Assembly (NCBI GenBank): GCA_031256975.1
Contig: JAIRPN010000013.1
Location: 248,001-312,000, forward strand
Direction: 5' to 3'
Length of the DNA: 64,000 nt
Source of the DNA: Verrucomicrobiales bacterium
GTDB taxonomy: Bacteria > Verrucomicrobiota > Verrucomicrobiia > Methylacidiphilales > JAAUTS01
Part shown: positions 54,743 to 63,252 of the stretch, in pieces
Position numbering within the stretch: position 1 is the stretch's first letter
Layout: each line of letters opens with the position of its first letter
Program-made: the position numbers and the translations under genes
Notes under the pieces: model-generated
Told to the model about the DNA's origin: nothing
Seen by the model: the letters and a program-made list of their open reading frames with translations, nothing else
The model's database searches: none

Positions 54743-55774
54743 ATGACAGGCAAACAAAAAGTGGCAGTGGTTGGCGCGTCCGGATACACGGGCGAGGAGC
54801 TGCTGCGTGTTTTATCCCGGCACCCCAATATCGAACTGACCGCGGTTACCTCGCGCCAATACGCGGGAAAAACCATTAGTCAATTGTTAGGACCGCAGGC
54901 GCTGTCCGCAAATTTGGTGCTGGAAAACCTGGATCCTGCCGCGGTTGGCGGGAAGGCGGAGGTGTTTTTCCTGGCCTTGCCGCACGGGGTGGCCGCCGAG
55001 TATGCCGTTCCGTTGTTGAAGGCGGGCAAGGTGGTTATTGATCTGAGCGCGGATTTCCGTTTAAAAAACCCGGCCAAGTACAAGGAATATTACAAGGAAG
55101 AGCATCCGGCTCCGGAATTGCTGAAGGAATCCGTCTATGGATTGCCGGAGTTGTACCGGGAAGCGTTGAAAAACGCCCAGTTGATCGCCTGTCCGGGCTG
55201 TTATCCGACCAGCGCCATCCTTGCGCTGGCGCCGGCCCTGCGGCACAAGTTGATCCGGCCTGAAACGATTGTCGTCAATTCGCTGTCCGGCGTTAGCGGC
55301 GCGGGCAAAAAGGCCGACGTGGTGTATTCATTTTCCGAACGGGATGAAAACATGATGCCTTACAGCGTGCCGAAACACCGGCACATTCCCGAGATCGAAC
55401 AGGAGCTTTCCAACCTCGATGGCGAAGCGGTGGCGATTTCCTTCACCCCACATTTGGTGCCTTTGGTACGCGGCATGCTCACCACGGTGATTGCCGAGAT
55501 GGTGCACCCGCACAAGCAGGAAGATGTGCAGAAGATTTACGAGGATTTTTACCGGCATGAGCCGTTCGTGCCCGTGTTGCCGGCCGACCAGTTGCCGGAA
55601 ACCAAGCGGGTGCAGCGGACCAATGCCTGCGAGGTTGCCGTGCGGGCGGATGCGCGCACCGGCCGGTTGCTGATGTTCAGCGCCCAGGACAATTTGGGCA
55701 AGGGCGCGGCAACGCAGGCGGTGCAGGCGTTCAATGTGCGTTTCGGTTATCCCGAGGCGACCGGTTTGATTTGA
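54743..55774 (+). CDS. argC: N-acetyl-gamma-glutamyl-phosphate reductase
   Basis: This NADPH enzyme makes N-acetylglutamate semialdehyde in arginine synthesis. The 343 residues have the nucleotide loop VAVVGASGYTGEELLRVL, the catalytic Cys in IACPGCYPTSAIL, and the His region near HRHIPEIEQEL. It is the first gene of the arg cluster; argJ follows after 32 nt. Confidence 0.97.
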   Translation: MTGKQKVAVVGASGYTGEELLRVLSRHPNIELTAVTSRQYAGKTISQLLGPQALSANLVLENLDPAAVGGKAEVFFLALPHGVAAEYAVPLLKAGKVVIDLSADFRLKNPAKYKEYYKEEHPAPELLKESVYGLPELYREALKNAQLIACPGCYPTSAILALAPALRHKLIRPETIVVNSLSGVSGAGKKADVVYSFSERDENMMPYSVPKHRHIPEIEQELSNLDGEAVAISFTPHLVPLVRGMLTTVIAEMVHPHKQEDVQKIYEDFYRHEPFVPVLPADQLPETKRVQRTNACEVAVRADARTGRLLMFSAQDNLGKGAATQAVQAFNVRFGYPEATGLI

Positions 55775-55806
55775 ATTTGATGGGAGTGGCGAAAGGTTAG
55801 GCACTT

Positions 55807-57012
55807 ATGGATATTCAATGGATCAAGAACGGCGGCGTCACGTCGGCGCAAGGCTACTGCGCGGCGGGTGTCGCGGCTGGTATCAAGAAAAAAGGCAAGA
55901 AGGACATGGCACTGGTTGTTAGCGCCAAGCATGCGGCAGTTGGTGCCACCTTCACCACCAATCAGGTCAAGGCAGCCTGCGTCAAGCTCAGCGCCCAGCA
56001 CTCCAAGCGCGGCAAAACCCGTGCGGTGATTTTAAACAGCGGCAACGCCAACGCCTGCACCGGCTTGCGCGGGATTCGCGACGCCAAGCAAACCGCCGAG
56101 GAAACGGCAAAGGCGATCGGTTGCCGGACCCAGGATGTCTTGGTTTGTTCCACCGGGCGCATTGGCGTGCCGTTGCCGATGCCGAGGATCAAGTCGGGCA
56201 TCAAGAAGCTGGTCAGGAAGCTGGACGCTAATGGCGGCAAGGGCGCGGCCAAGGCGATCATGACCACCGACACTTACGCCAAGGAATGTGCCGTGGAGTT
56301 GGAAATCGGCGGCAAGCGCGTGGTGGTCGGCGGCATGGCCAAGGGTGCGGGCATGATTCACCCAAACATGGCGACCATGCTGTGCGTGATTACCACCGAC
56401 GCCAATGTCGAGAGTGCCTCGCTGCGCCGGGTGACTGCCGATGTGGTGGAAACGACTTTCAACCGTATTTCGGTCGATGGCGACACCAGCACCAACGATA
56501 CGGTTTTTGTGCTCGCGAACGGGGCTTCCACCAGCAGCGCGATCTCGCGTTCCCATCCCGAATTTGACAAGTTCCGCACTGCCTTGCATTTGGTGTTGTC
56601 GAAGTTGTCCCGCATGATTATCGAGGACGGCGAAGGCATTACCAAGGTGGTGGATCTCACCATTAGCGGCGCTGCCAATGATGCCGACGCCAAGCGTGCG
56701 GCGGAAGCCATTGCCCGTTCCCCGCTGGTGAAGACTTCCTGGTGTGGCAACGATCCGAACTGGGGCCGTTTGATGGATACCATCGGTTACAGCCAGGCCA
56801 AGGTGCGTGAAGAATTGGTGGACATTTATTACAATGGATTGCTGGCGGTCAAGGGCGGTCTGGTCAGCAAGACCCCGTTCTCGCGGTTGAAAAAGGAAGT
56901 CAGCAAGCCGACCTTTGCGATCAATATTGACCTGCATTTGGGCAAGGGTTGCTATTCATTGTGGGTGAATGACCTGACGGAAAATTACGTCACCCTGAAC
57001 AAGGGCGAATAA
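55807..57012 (+). CDS. argJ: Bifunctional ornithine acetyltransferase / N-acetylglutamate synthase
   Basis: ArgJ recycles the acetyl group from acetylornithine to glutamate and can also use acetyl-CoA. The 401-residue precursor contains the self-cleavage site GAGMIHPNMATMLCVITTDA, where Thr becomes the N-terminal nucleophile of the beta chain, and DTSTNDTV near the substrate pocket. It is between argC and argB, so the cyclic acetyl pathway is used here. Confidence 0.97.
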   Translation: MDIQWIKNGGVTSAQGYCAAGVAAGIKKKGKKDMALVVSAKHAAVGATFTTNQVKAACVKLSAQHSKRGKTRAVILNSGNANACTGLRGIRDAKQTAEETAKAIGCRTQDVLVCSTGRIGVPLPMPRIKSGIKKLVRKLDANGGKGAAKAIMTTDTYAKECAVELEIGGKRVVVGGMAKGAGMIHPNMATMLCVITTDANVESASLRRVTADVVETTFNRISVDGDTSTNDTVFVLANGASTSSAISRSHPEFDKFRTALHLVLSKLSRMIIEDGEGITKVVDLTISGAANDADAKRAAEAIARSPLVKTSWCGNDPNWGRLMDTIGYSQAKVREELVDIYYNGLLAVKGGLVSKTPFSRLKKEVSKPTFAINIDLHLGKGCYSLWVNDLTENYVTLNKGE

Positions 57013-57023
57013 GGACGCTAACG

Positions 57024-57905
57024 ATGAACTCGTTCGAAGAACAAATCAAACGCGCCGACGTATTGGTCGAGGCCTTGCCTTATCTGCAAAAATTTCGCGG
57101 CCAGACCTTTGTGATCAAGTATGGCGGCAGCGCGATGGAAGACCCCAAACTGGTGGCGTCGGTGTTGCGCGACATCGTTTATCTGGAAGCGGTTGGCATT
57201 AATCCGGTCGTTGTTCATGGCGGCGGCAAGGCAATCACCGCGCGGATGAAGGAAAAGGGCCTGGAGGCAAAATTCATTGCCGGACTGCGAGTCACCGACA
57301 AGAACTCGGTTGATATCGTGGCGGAAGTTCTCGATACCAGGATCAACCCCGGCGTTGTGGAAAAGCTCAATGAATTTGGCGGCCGGGCGAAATCCTTTTC
57401 CGGCGCCAATGTGTTTCGTGCCGAAAAATCCCCGACCTTTGAGTACAAGGGTGAAACAGTGGATCTCGGCTACGTCGGCGACGTGATCGGCTGTCAGGTT
57501 CCATGTGTGCTGGAATGTGTGCGCCAGGAAATCGTCCCGGTTATTTCGCCGATCGGCCGTGACGAACACCAGCAGGTGTACAACATCAACGCCGATATTG
57601 CCGCGTCCGAGATCGCCATTTCTCTGGAAGCAGAAAAAATCATTTATCTGTCCGACGTCAACGGTGTCCTGCGCGACCCGAAGGACGCCTCGACCCGCAT
57701 TCCGACGATCACCAATGACGACGTGCAAAAGCTCAAGGCGGAAGGCATCATCGACGGCGGCATGCTGCCGAAGGTGAACTCCTGCCTGAAAGCGCTTAAC
57801 TTCGGCGTGAAAAAAGTGCATCTGATCGATGGCCGCATCCCGCATGCGCTGTTGCTGGAATTGTTTACCGACAAAGGTATTGGCACGGAAATTGTATTGA
57901 AATAG
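57024..57905 (+). CDS. argB: Acetylglutamate kinase
   Basis: ArgB phosphorylates N-acetylglutamate. The 293-residue enzyme has IKYGGSAMEDPKL (ATP Lys and Gly-rich loop), VVHGGGKAIT, and NINADIAASEIAISLEAEK. An N-terminal helix (MNSFEEQIKRADVLVEALPY) of the kind found in arginine-inhibited hexameric enzymes suggests feedback control. It starts 11 nt after argJ. Confidence 0.97.
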   Translation: MNSFEEQIKRADVLVEALPYLQKFRGQTFVIKYGGSAMEDPKLVASVLRDIVYLEAVGINPVVVHGGGKAITARMKEKGLEAKFIAGLRVTDKNSVDIVAEVLDTRINPGVVEKLNEFGGRAKSFSGANVFRAEKSPTFEYKGETVDLGYVGDVIGCQVPCVLECVRQEIVPVISPIGRDEHQQVYNINADIAASEIAISLEAEKIIYLSDVNGVLRDPKDASTRIPTITNDDVQKLKAEGIIDGGMLPKVNSCLKALNFGVKKVHLIDGRIPHALLLELFTDKGIGTEIVLK

Positions 57906-57911
57906 GCAACT

Positions 57912-58304
57912 CTATTCCGTCAATTCAATTGAATTTCCTTCCGGGTCAAGTATGACGCTTTCGTAGTATCCGTCGCCCGCGGTGCGGGGTTCTGAAGCGA
58001 TGGCATGTCCTTTTTGTCTTAATTTTCCGGTCAGAAGATCAACGGATTCCTTGCTGCCGACAGAAAAGGCCAGGTGGGTGATGCCGATGGAGCAGGAATC
58101 ATCGTGATTTTTATCTGAAATTGCCGGGCGGTGCATTAATTCCAATCTGCAGCCATCACCAAACGCGATGAAATAGGACCTGAATTGCTTTGTGGGATTG
58201 TGATAAAGTTCCCCCGCCTTGCCATGGAAAGTGGTGACATAAAAATCCTTCATCAATTCCAGATTTCTCACCCAGATGGCAACATGTTCTATTTTAATTT
58301 TCAT
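57912..58304 (-). CDS. VOC-family (glyoxalase-like) protein
   Basis: This 130-residue single-domain protein begins MKIKIEHVAIWVRNLELMKDFY and ends YYESVILDPEGNSIELTE, the vicinal oxygen chelate pattern with metal-ligand candidates His (HVAIWV), Glu (LELMHRP) and a second set His/Glu (THLAFSVG, NSIELTE). Relatives are glyoxalase I or resistance dioxygenase-like enzymes; the substrate is unknown. It is transcribed against the arg genes and ends 6 nt from argB. Confidence 0.85.
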   Translation of the reverse strand: MKIKIEHVAIWVRNLELMKDFYVTTFHGKAGELYHNPTKQFRSYFIAFGDGCRLELMHRPAISDKNHDDSCSIGITHLAFSVGSKESVDLLTGKLRQKGHAIASEPRTAGDGYYESVILDPEGNSIELTE

Positions 58305-58364
58305 AAGGGGAATGCCTGGTTGTTTGTGAAATGAATCTGTTCCCGGGGCTGTGGGGTGTTTGAA

Positions 58365-58802
58365 TTATTTCCTTTCACGCAACCACGGTGTATGAGTGAT
58401 GCCAAGTAACAAGCCTTCGGGACTGAGGAAGCGTGTCACGGTTTGTCCCCAGGGCTCTTGCCGGTTTCCCACCAGGAGACGGCAGCCTTGATCCTTGAGC
58501 TGCTGGGTGGCCAGGGTGATATCGGCGACGTCAAATTCAAGCCAGGCTTGGGGAATGGGCAGGTGGTCGGGCCAATGATTGGTGCCGAAACAGGACTGGC
58601 TGGCTTGTTCGAGTGGCCAAAGGGCGAAATGCTTTACGCCCTCAAGCTGGTTGAGTTCGGTGAACCAATAAGTGTCATTGCCGGGCATCGGTTTCAACGG
58701 CAATCCAAGGGTGTCCAGATAAAGGGCTTTGCTGTCACCGGCTGATGTGGTGATGGGACCGAAACCGGCAACAAACAGGATTTTGAGATTATTCAGATTC
58801 AT
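58365..58802 (-). CDS. VOC-family protein
   Basis: This 145-residue protein has a glyoxalase/bleomycin-resistance-like fold: ILFVAGFGPITT at the start, YLDTLGLPLKP, WLEFDVADITLATQQLKDQGC and FLSPEGLLLGITHTPW at the end. The ATG at 58802 (MNLNNLKIL) is chosen; the frame stays open upstream to 58964, but that part has no recognisable domain. It is tandem with, but only distantly similar to, the other VOC gene. Function is unknown. Confidence 0.75.
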   Translation of the reverse strand: MNLNNLKILFVAGFGPITTSAGDSKALYLDTLGLPLKPMPGNDTYWFTELNQLEGVKHFALWPLEQASQSCFGTNHWPDHLPIPQAWLEFDVADITLATQQLKDQGCRLLVGNRQEPWGQTVTRFLSPEGLLLGITHTPWLRERK

Positions 58803-59092
58803 GGGGGTTCCAATTTGCAAAACCCAGTCCAACATAGGCGGGGCCTGCTTGCAAGCCTTGCCTGATAAAATGGAGGCAGCTTTTGGGTTTTTCTGCCATG
58901 CCGGGTTTGGGGATGGTTCCGCAAGTAACAACAGGATGAAAAACCGGTCATGAATGGTTGGCATAAAGGGGTGAAATGCTGGTTAAAGGCCATGGAGGTG
59001 AATTACCGGCACAAGTTGAATTTTGCCATGTCTCGAAGCTTAAATTTGCATAGCGTTGCGCGAAGTTTGGTCTTATAACTATCAGCTTCGTT

Positions 59093-60328
59093 ATGGAACA
59101 TGTTTTGGGTGGCAACAGGCAGGAATTGCAGAACAAGGCGGAAGCGGTCAAAAACCTTTACGCTGGTTTTGTCGTGCCCTCGTACAAGCGGTCGTTGGTC
59201 TTGAGCCACGGCCAGGGCATGTATGTGTGGGATGCCGACGGTAAACGCTATCTGGACATGGGCGGCGGCATCGCGGTGAATTCGCTGGGACATTCAAATC
59301 CCCGGATTGCCGAGACGCTGGCGCAACAGGCGGGCAAGCTGGTGCATGTTTCCAATCTTTATTATAACGAACAGCAGGCAATTTTAGCGCAACGGTTGGT
59401 TTCGCACTTGGCGCCGGGCAAGATGTTTTTCTGCAACAGCGGTGCGGAAGCCAACGAATGCCAATACAAGTTGGCGAGAAAGGTCGGCAATCCGAAGGGA
59501 CGTTTTGAAATCGTTACGGCGCTGAATTCATTCCATGGCCGGACTTTGGCGGGAATAGCCGCGACCGGGCAGGATAAGGTGCGGGTGGGATTTGAACCCA
59601 CGGTTAGCGGCTTCAGGCATGTGCCCTACAATAACCTTGAGGCGGTTCGCGCGGCCATTACTGAACAGACTGCGGCGGTGTTGATTGAAGGCATCCAAGG
59701 CGAAGGCGGAGTGACGGCGGCAACGCCGGAATATCTGGTCGGCCTGCGCAAACTGACCAGGGAGCATGGCATTTTGTTGCTGTGGGACGGTGTGCAATGC
59801 GGCTATTTCCGTACCGGACGTTTCCAGAGTTTTCAACGGATTCTGGAGGATTCCGCCATTAGCGGCGCGCAGGAGTTTTTGCCGGACGCGGTGGCGATGG
59901 CGAAGTCCATTGGCGGCGGTTTCCCGATGGGCGCGGTGTGGATTCGGGACGAGTTTGCCGACGTGTTCCAGCCGGGCAGCCATGGCACCACTTATGGTGG
60001 TACGCCGCTGGCCTGCGCGGTGGCGAATTGCGTGCTGGATGAGATCGAGGAAAAACGGCTCGACGAAAACATTCGCAAACAAGGCGAATATCTGATTTCG
60101 CGGTTAGCGTCATTGGTCGGCAGTCGGGGGATTAATGCGGTACGGGGAATGGGCGGTATTGTCGGCCTGGCCCTGGAAAGCGATGCTGCGGAGGCTGCGA
60201 CAAAATTAACACAAGCGGGGTTGCTTTTGGTTCCGGCCACGGGTAATGTGCTGCGTTTCCTGCCGCCTTTGAACATGGGCAAGGCCCATGTGGATGAGGC
60301 GCTGGAAATCATTGAGAAGACACTGTGA
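59093..60328 (+). CDS. argD: Acetylornithine aminotransferase
   Basis: ArgD converts N-acetylglutamate semialdehyde to acetylornithine with PLP. The 411-residue class III aminotransferase has FCNSGAEANECQYKLARK, the PLP-ring Asp in LLLWDGVQCGYFRTGRF and the Schiff-base Lys in AVAMAKSIGGGFPMGA. Two features differ from the common form: the usual DEVQ reads DGVQ, and there is an insertion of about ten residues before the Lys segment. Upstream, TATAAC (59074) may be a -10 box. Its stop overlaps argF. Confidence 0.93.
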   Translation: MEHVLGGNRQELQNKAEAVKNLYAGFVVPSYKRSLVLSHGQGMYVWDADGKRYLDMGGGIAVNSLGHSNPRIAETLAQQAGKLVHVSNLYYNEQQAILAQRLVSHLAPGKMFFCNSGAEANECQYKLARKVGNPKGRFEIVTALNSFHGRTLAGIAATGQDKVRVGFEPTVSGFRHVPYNNLEAVRAAITEQTAAVLIEGIQGEGGVTAATPEYLVGLRKLTREHGILLLWDGVQCGYFRTGRFQSFQRILEDSAISGAQEFLPDAVAMAKSIGGGFPMGAVWIRDEFADVFQPGSHGTTYGGTPLACAVANCVLDEIEEKRLDENIRKQGEYLISRLASLVGSRGINAVRGMGGIVGLALESDAAEAATKLTQAGLLLVPATGNVLRFLPPLNMGKAHVDEALEIIEKTL

Positions 60329-61215
60329 TGAAAAGTTTTTTGAAGATTAAGGATTTTTCCCTGGCGGAGGCGCGTGAGGTGTTGTCGCTGGCGGAGAAAT
60401 TCAAGACGCAACGCGGATCTTTTTGTGCGGATTTGCTGAAAGGCAAGACCTATGCGCTGATCTTTTCCAAGAGTTCGACCCGCACCCGGGTGTCGTTCGA
60501 AGTGGGTATCCGTGAAATGGGTGGCCAGACTTTGTTTTTGAGCGCCAATGACATCCAGCTGGGCCGCGGTGAACCGATCATTGATACAGCGCGGGTGCTC
60601 GGCAGGATGGTGCATGGCGCGGTAATCCGTACCTATGGACAGGAAGAAGTGGACTTGTTCGCCCAATATTCCGGGCTGACCACCATCAACGCGCTGACCG
60701 ATGAGGAGCATCCCTGCCAGATCCTGACCGATATTTTCACCTACGAACGGAAGCACGGCTCGATCAAGGGCAGGAAAGTGGTGTTTGTCGGCGATGCGGA
60801 TTGTAACGTGGCGCGTTCGTTCGTGCACGCGGCGGAACTGTTTGATTTCAAGCTGACTTGTGCGGCGCCGGACGGCTACCAGTCGCGGATCAGCAATGCC
60901 AACACCACGCTAACCGCCAGTGTGAAGGACGCGGCCAGGGATGCGGATTTGTTGTACACCGACGTGTGGATTTCGATGGGCAAGGAGGCCGAGGCGCAGG
61001 AACGGGTCAAGGCTTTCCAAGGCTACCAGATCAGCACGGAATTGTTGCGGTTGGCGAAACCCGACTGCATGGTGCTGCACTGCCTGCCCGCCTACCGCGG
61101 CAAGGAAATCACCGAGGACGTGCTGGAGTCACGCGCCGAGGATATTTTTGAGCAGGCAGGCAACCGTTTGCCGGTGCAGCAGGGCATCATCGCGCATCTT
61201 TGCGGCGTCCGCTAA
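60328..61215 (+). CDS. argF: Ornithine carbamoyltransferase
   Basis: This enzyme makes citrulline from ornithine and carbamoyl phosphate. The 295 residues have the carbamoyl-phosphate motif SSTRTRVSFE, EEHPCQILTD, and the ornithine-binding region MVLHCLPAYRGKEI. It begins inside the argD stop codon (TGATG overlap), so the two are translationally coupled. argG and argH are not in the window. Confidence 0.97.
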   Translation: MKSFLKIKDFSLAEAREVLSLAEKFKTQRGSFCADLLKGKTYALIFSKSSTRTRVSFEVGIREMGGQTLFLSANDIQLGRGEPIIDTARVLGRMVHGAVIRTYGQEEVDLFAQYSGLTTINALTDEEHPCQILTDIFTYERKHGSIKGRKVVFVGDADCNVARSFVHAAELFDFKLTCAAPDGYQSRISNANTTLTASVKDAARDADLLYTDVWISMGKEAEAQERVKAFQGYQISTELLRLAKPDCMVLHCLPAYRGKEITEDVLESRAEDIFEQAGNRLPVQQGIIAHLCGVR

Positions 61216-61270
61216 TAGTCGGCGCAACCGGTTAGTAGCCCTGCTTTAGCAGCTTTTCCGATTTTGGCAG

Positions 61271-61298
61271 TTGAGATTTGTGTTTTTCGCTTTAGAAT
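61271..61298 (+). promoter_or_regulatory. Promoter of ispH, near-leaderless
   Basis: TTGAGA (61271-61276), 16-bp spacer, TAGAAT (61293-61298). The ispH ATG is at 61307, 8 nt after the -10 box. Confidence 0.6.
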
Positions 61299-61306
61299 AA
61301 TTGCCC

Positions 61307-62551
61307 ATGTCAGAAGTCGCTAACAACAAACCCAGAAAAGTAAATCTCCGCACGCCGGAAGTCATGTCAATCGTCCAGGCGCAAGTGGAGAACCATTACC
61401 GCAGCCGCGTGGTGGATTACATTCGCCAGTCGGGCGGCCACACGCTAACGGCGAACGGCCTGACGGTGAAATTGGCCAAGGCGTTCGGGTTCTGTTACGG
61501 CGTGGAACGTGCCATTGACCTGGCCTACGCGGCGGCGAAATATTTCCACGACAAGAATATTTACCTGCTCGGCGAGATCATCCACAACCCCGAGGTCAAC
61601 GACCAGTTGCGCGAGATGAACATCAAATCGCTGAAGGAAGGCCCGAACGGTTATGATCTGTCGCATATCACCGATCAGGACGTGGTGATCGTGCCGGCTT
61701 TCGGTGCGCCGGTTGAGACGATGAACCGCTTGAAGGAATTGAATTGCATCACCGTCGACACCACCTGCGGTGACGTGATGAGCGTGTGGAAACGGGTACG
61801 CCAATACAATCGCGAAAAAGTCACCTCGATCATCCACGGCAAGGCCTGGCATGAGGAAACCAAGGCGACCAGTTCCCGCGCGCTCGGCGAGAAAGACGGT
61901 CACGGTCACTATCTGGTGGTGTTCACGCTGGCGGAGACCGATTACGTCTGCAATTACATCCGCAAGGGCGGCGACAAGGAAGAATTCCTGAAAAAATTCG
62001 AGGGCGCGTATTCGCCCGGTTTCGATCCCGACATTCATTTGAGCTATGTCGGCGTTGCCAACCAGACCACCATGATGCGCAACGAAACCGAGGAAGTGCA
62101 GAACCGGATTCGTCAGGCCATTGAGGATCGTTTCGGCAAGGAAAAGTTGTCCGAGCACTTCCGTTTCTTCGACACGATTTGCGGTGCCACCCAGGAACGC
62201 CAGGATGCGCTAAACGTGATGCTGGCCGAACCGATGAATCTGCTGATCGTGGTGGGCGGTTATAATAGCAGTAACACGTCGCATCTGGCGGAAATGGGCG
62301 AGGCCAAATTGCCGACCTACTTCATCAAGAATGCCTCCAAGATGGACTCGACCTCGCGGATCCACCACTGGAACCAGCACACCAACGTCGAGGAAGAAAC
62401 CAAGGACTGGCTGCCGGAAGGCAAGGTGGTGGTCGGCATTACCGCCGGTGCTTCCTGCCCGAACAACCTGATCGAGGAAATCATCCACAAGCTGTATGAA
62501 TTCCGCGGCGTGAAGGTCGAGGAATTGATTCCCGAGTGGGCCAGAAATTAA
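61307..62551 (+). CDS. ispH: 4-hydroxy-3-methylbut-2-enyl diphosphate reductase
   Basis: IspH is the last enzyme of the MEP isoprenoid pathway. The 414-residue form belongs to the long cyanobacterial/plant type. Its Fe-S ligand Cys are in AFGFCYGVERAI, VDTTCGDVMSVW and AGASCPNNLIEE; the substrate Glu/Thr region NQTTMMRNETEE is present. The ATG at 61307 follows a TTG at 61301 that could extend it by two residues. It is a single gene with its own promoter. Confidence 0.96.
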   Translation: MSEVANNKPRKVNLRTPEVMSIVQAQVENHYRSRVVDYIRQSGGHTLTANGLTVKLAKAFGFCYGVERAIDLAYAAAKYFHDKNIYLLGEIIHNPEVNDQLREMNIKSLKEGPNGYDLSHITDQDVVIVPAFGAPVETMNRLKELNCITVDTTCGDVMSVWKRVRQYNREKVTSIIHGKAWHEETKATSSRALGEKDGHGHYLVVFTLAETDYVCNYIRKGGDKEEFLKKFEGAYSPGFDPDIHLSYVGVANQTTMMRNETEEVQNRIRQAIEDRFGKEKLSEHFRFFDTICGATQERQDALNVMLAEPMNLLIVVGGYNSSNTSHLAEMGEAKLPTYFIKNASKMDSTSRIHHWNQHTNVEEETKDWLPEGKVVVGITAGASCPNNLIEEIIHKLYEFRGVKVEELIPEWARN

Positions 62552-62573
62552 ATTGGATTTTTTGATTTGCAGG

Positions 62574-62650
62574 CGCTAATGGCGGGTTTCGTCGTTTGTT
62601 CCGCTGTTAGCGGAGTTGTGATGAGGCGTGTAATAGCCTCACGCTAATGG
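62574..62650. repeat. Cluster of three iterated-motif copies in a convergent gap
   Basis: CGCTAATGGCGG (62574-62585), CCGCTGTTAGCGG (62600-62612, inverted) and CGCTAATGGCGG (62642-62653) lie in under 80 nt between the ends of ispH and the small membrane-protein gene. The first and second can pair with two mismatches. A separate stem TGAGGC/GCCTCA (62622-62641) lies between them. The region probably serves as a two-way terminator, and the third copy contains the stop codon of the minus-strand gene. Confidence 0.7.
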
Positions 62651-63006
62651 CGGCCTTCTTTTTTATCCGGCAAGACGGGGGGGCTGGAACCTTCCTTCAA
62701 CATGCCAAAGGCGCCGAGAATGCCGCCTGCCGCGGTGATGAAGGAAGGAATCGCCGTGGGGATGGCGGTTAGCGTGCCGACGAGGATTCCCTTGCCCAGG
62801 GCCACCGTCCAGGAATCCTTGTAGGCGTAACGTTGCAATAAAATACAAGGGATAGTCAGCGCCAGCGCGACCAACGTGGAGATAACCCAGCCGATCGGTC
62901 CCAGCACGGCATCCTCGCCGAACAGCATCCAGTCGACGCTAACCATGGCGAAGGCCACCAGCGGATGCAGGCCGATTTTTTGCAGGAAGGGATGGAGCGG
63001 TTTCAC
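62644..63006 (-). CDS. Small membrane protein of unknown function
   Basis: I do not recognise this protein of about 120 residues. Three hydrophobic segments are visible (around FAMVSVDWMLFG, GWVISTLVALALTIPCILL, and LVGTLTAIPTAIPSFITAAGG), and the C-terminus is polar (KKEGRH). No ATG start fits: GTG at 63006 gives MKPLHPFLQKIGLHPL, while TTG at 63039 is a longer option. The TAG stop lies in a motif copy. Confidence 0.6.
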   Translation of the reverse strand: MKPLHPFLQKIGLHPLVAFAMVSVDWMLFGEDAVLGPIGWVISTLVALALTIPCILLQRYAYKDSWTVALGKGILVGTLTAIPTAIPSFITAAGGILGAFGMLKEGSSPPVLPDKKEGRH

Positions 63007-63116
63007 GGCTGGCAGGATACAACGAACCGGCTTTGGCAAGCGAGCGAAACACGCCGGTGCTGGAATAACTTTAAGCTTTCCCCGGATGTTGGTTTTGCCA
63101 TTATAACCATTCCTTG

Positions 63117-63193
<77 letters not shown>

Positions 63194-63217
63194 CAATAAT
63201 TATCATTACATCAAGGG

Positions 63218-63246
63218 TTGTTTTCAGGTGGATTTTTCTCTATTAT
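63218..63246 (+). promoter_or_regulatory. Promoter of the TolC-family gene, leaderless
   Basis: TTGTTT (63218-63223), exact 17-bp spacer, TATTAT (63241-63246). The GTG start codon at 63253 is where transcription should begin, and no ribosome site can fit between. Confidence 0.7.
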
Positions 63247-63252
63247 GGTAGA

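Noticed and set aside
58803-58964. N-terminal extension of the second VOC gene.
   Set aside because: The frame stays open for 54 codons, but the sequence has no domain, and MNLNNLKIL at 58802 fits the expected first strand of the fold.
61241-61257. CTGC/GCAG hairpin with short T run after argF.
   Set aside because: The stem is only 4 bp, too weak to call a terminator.
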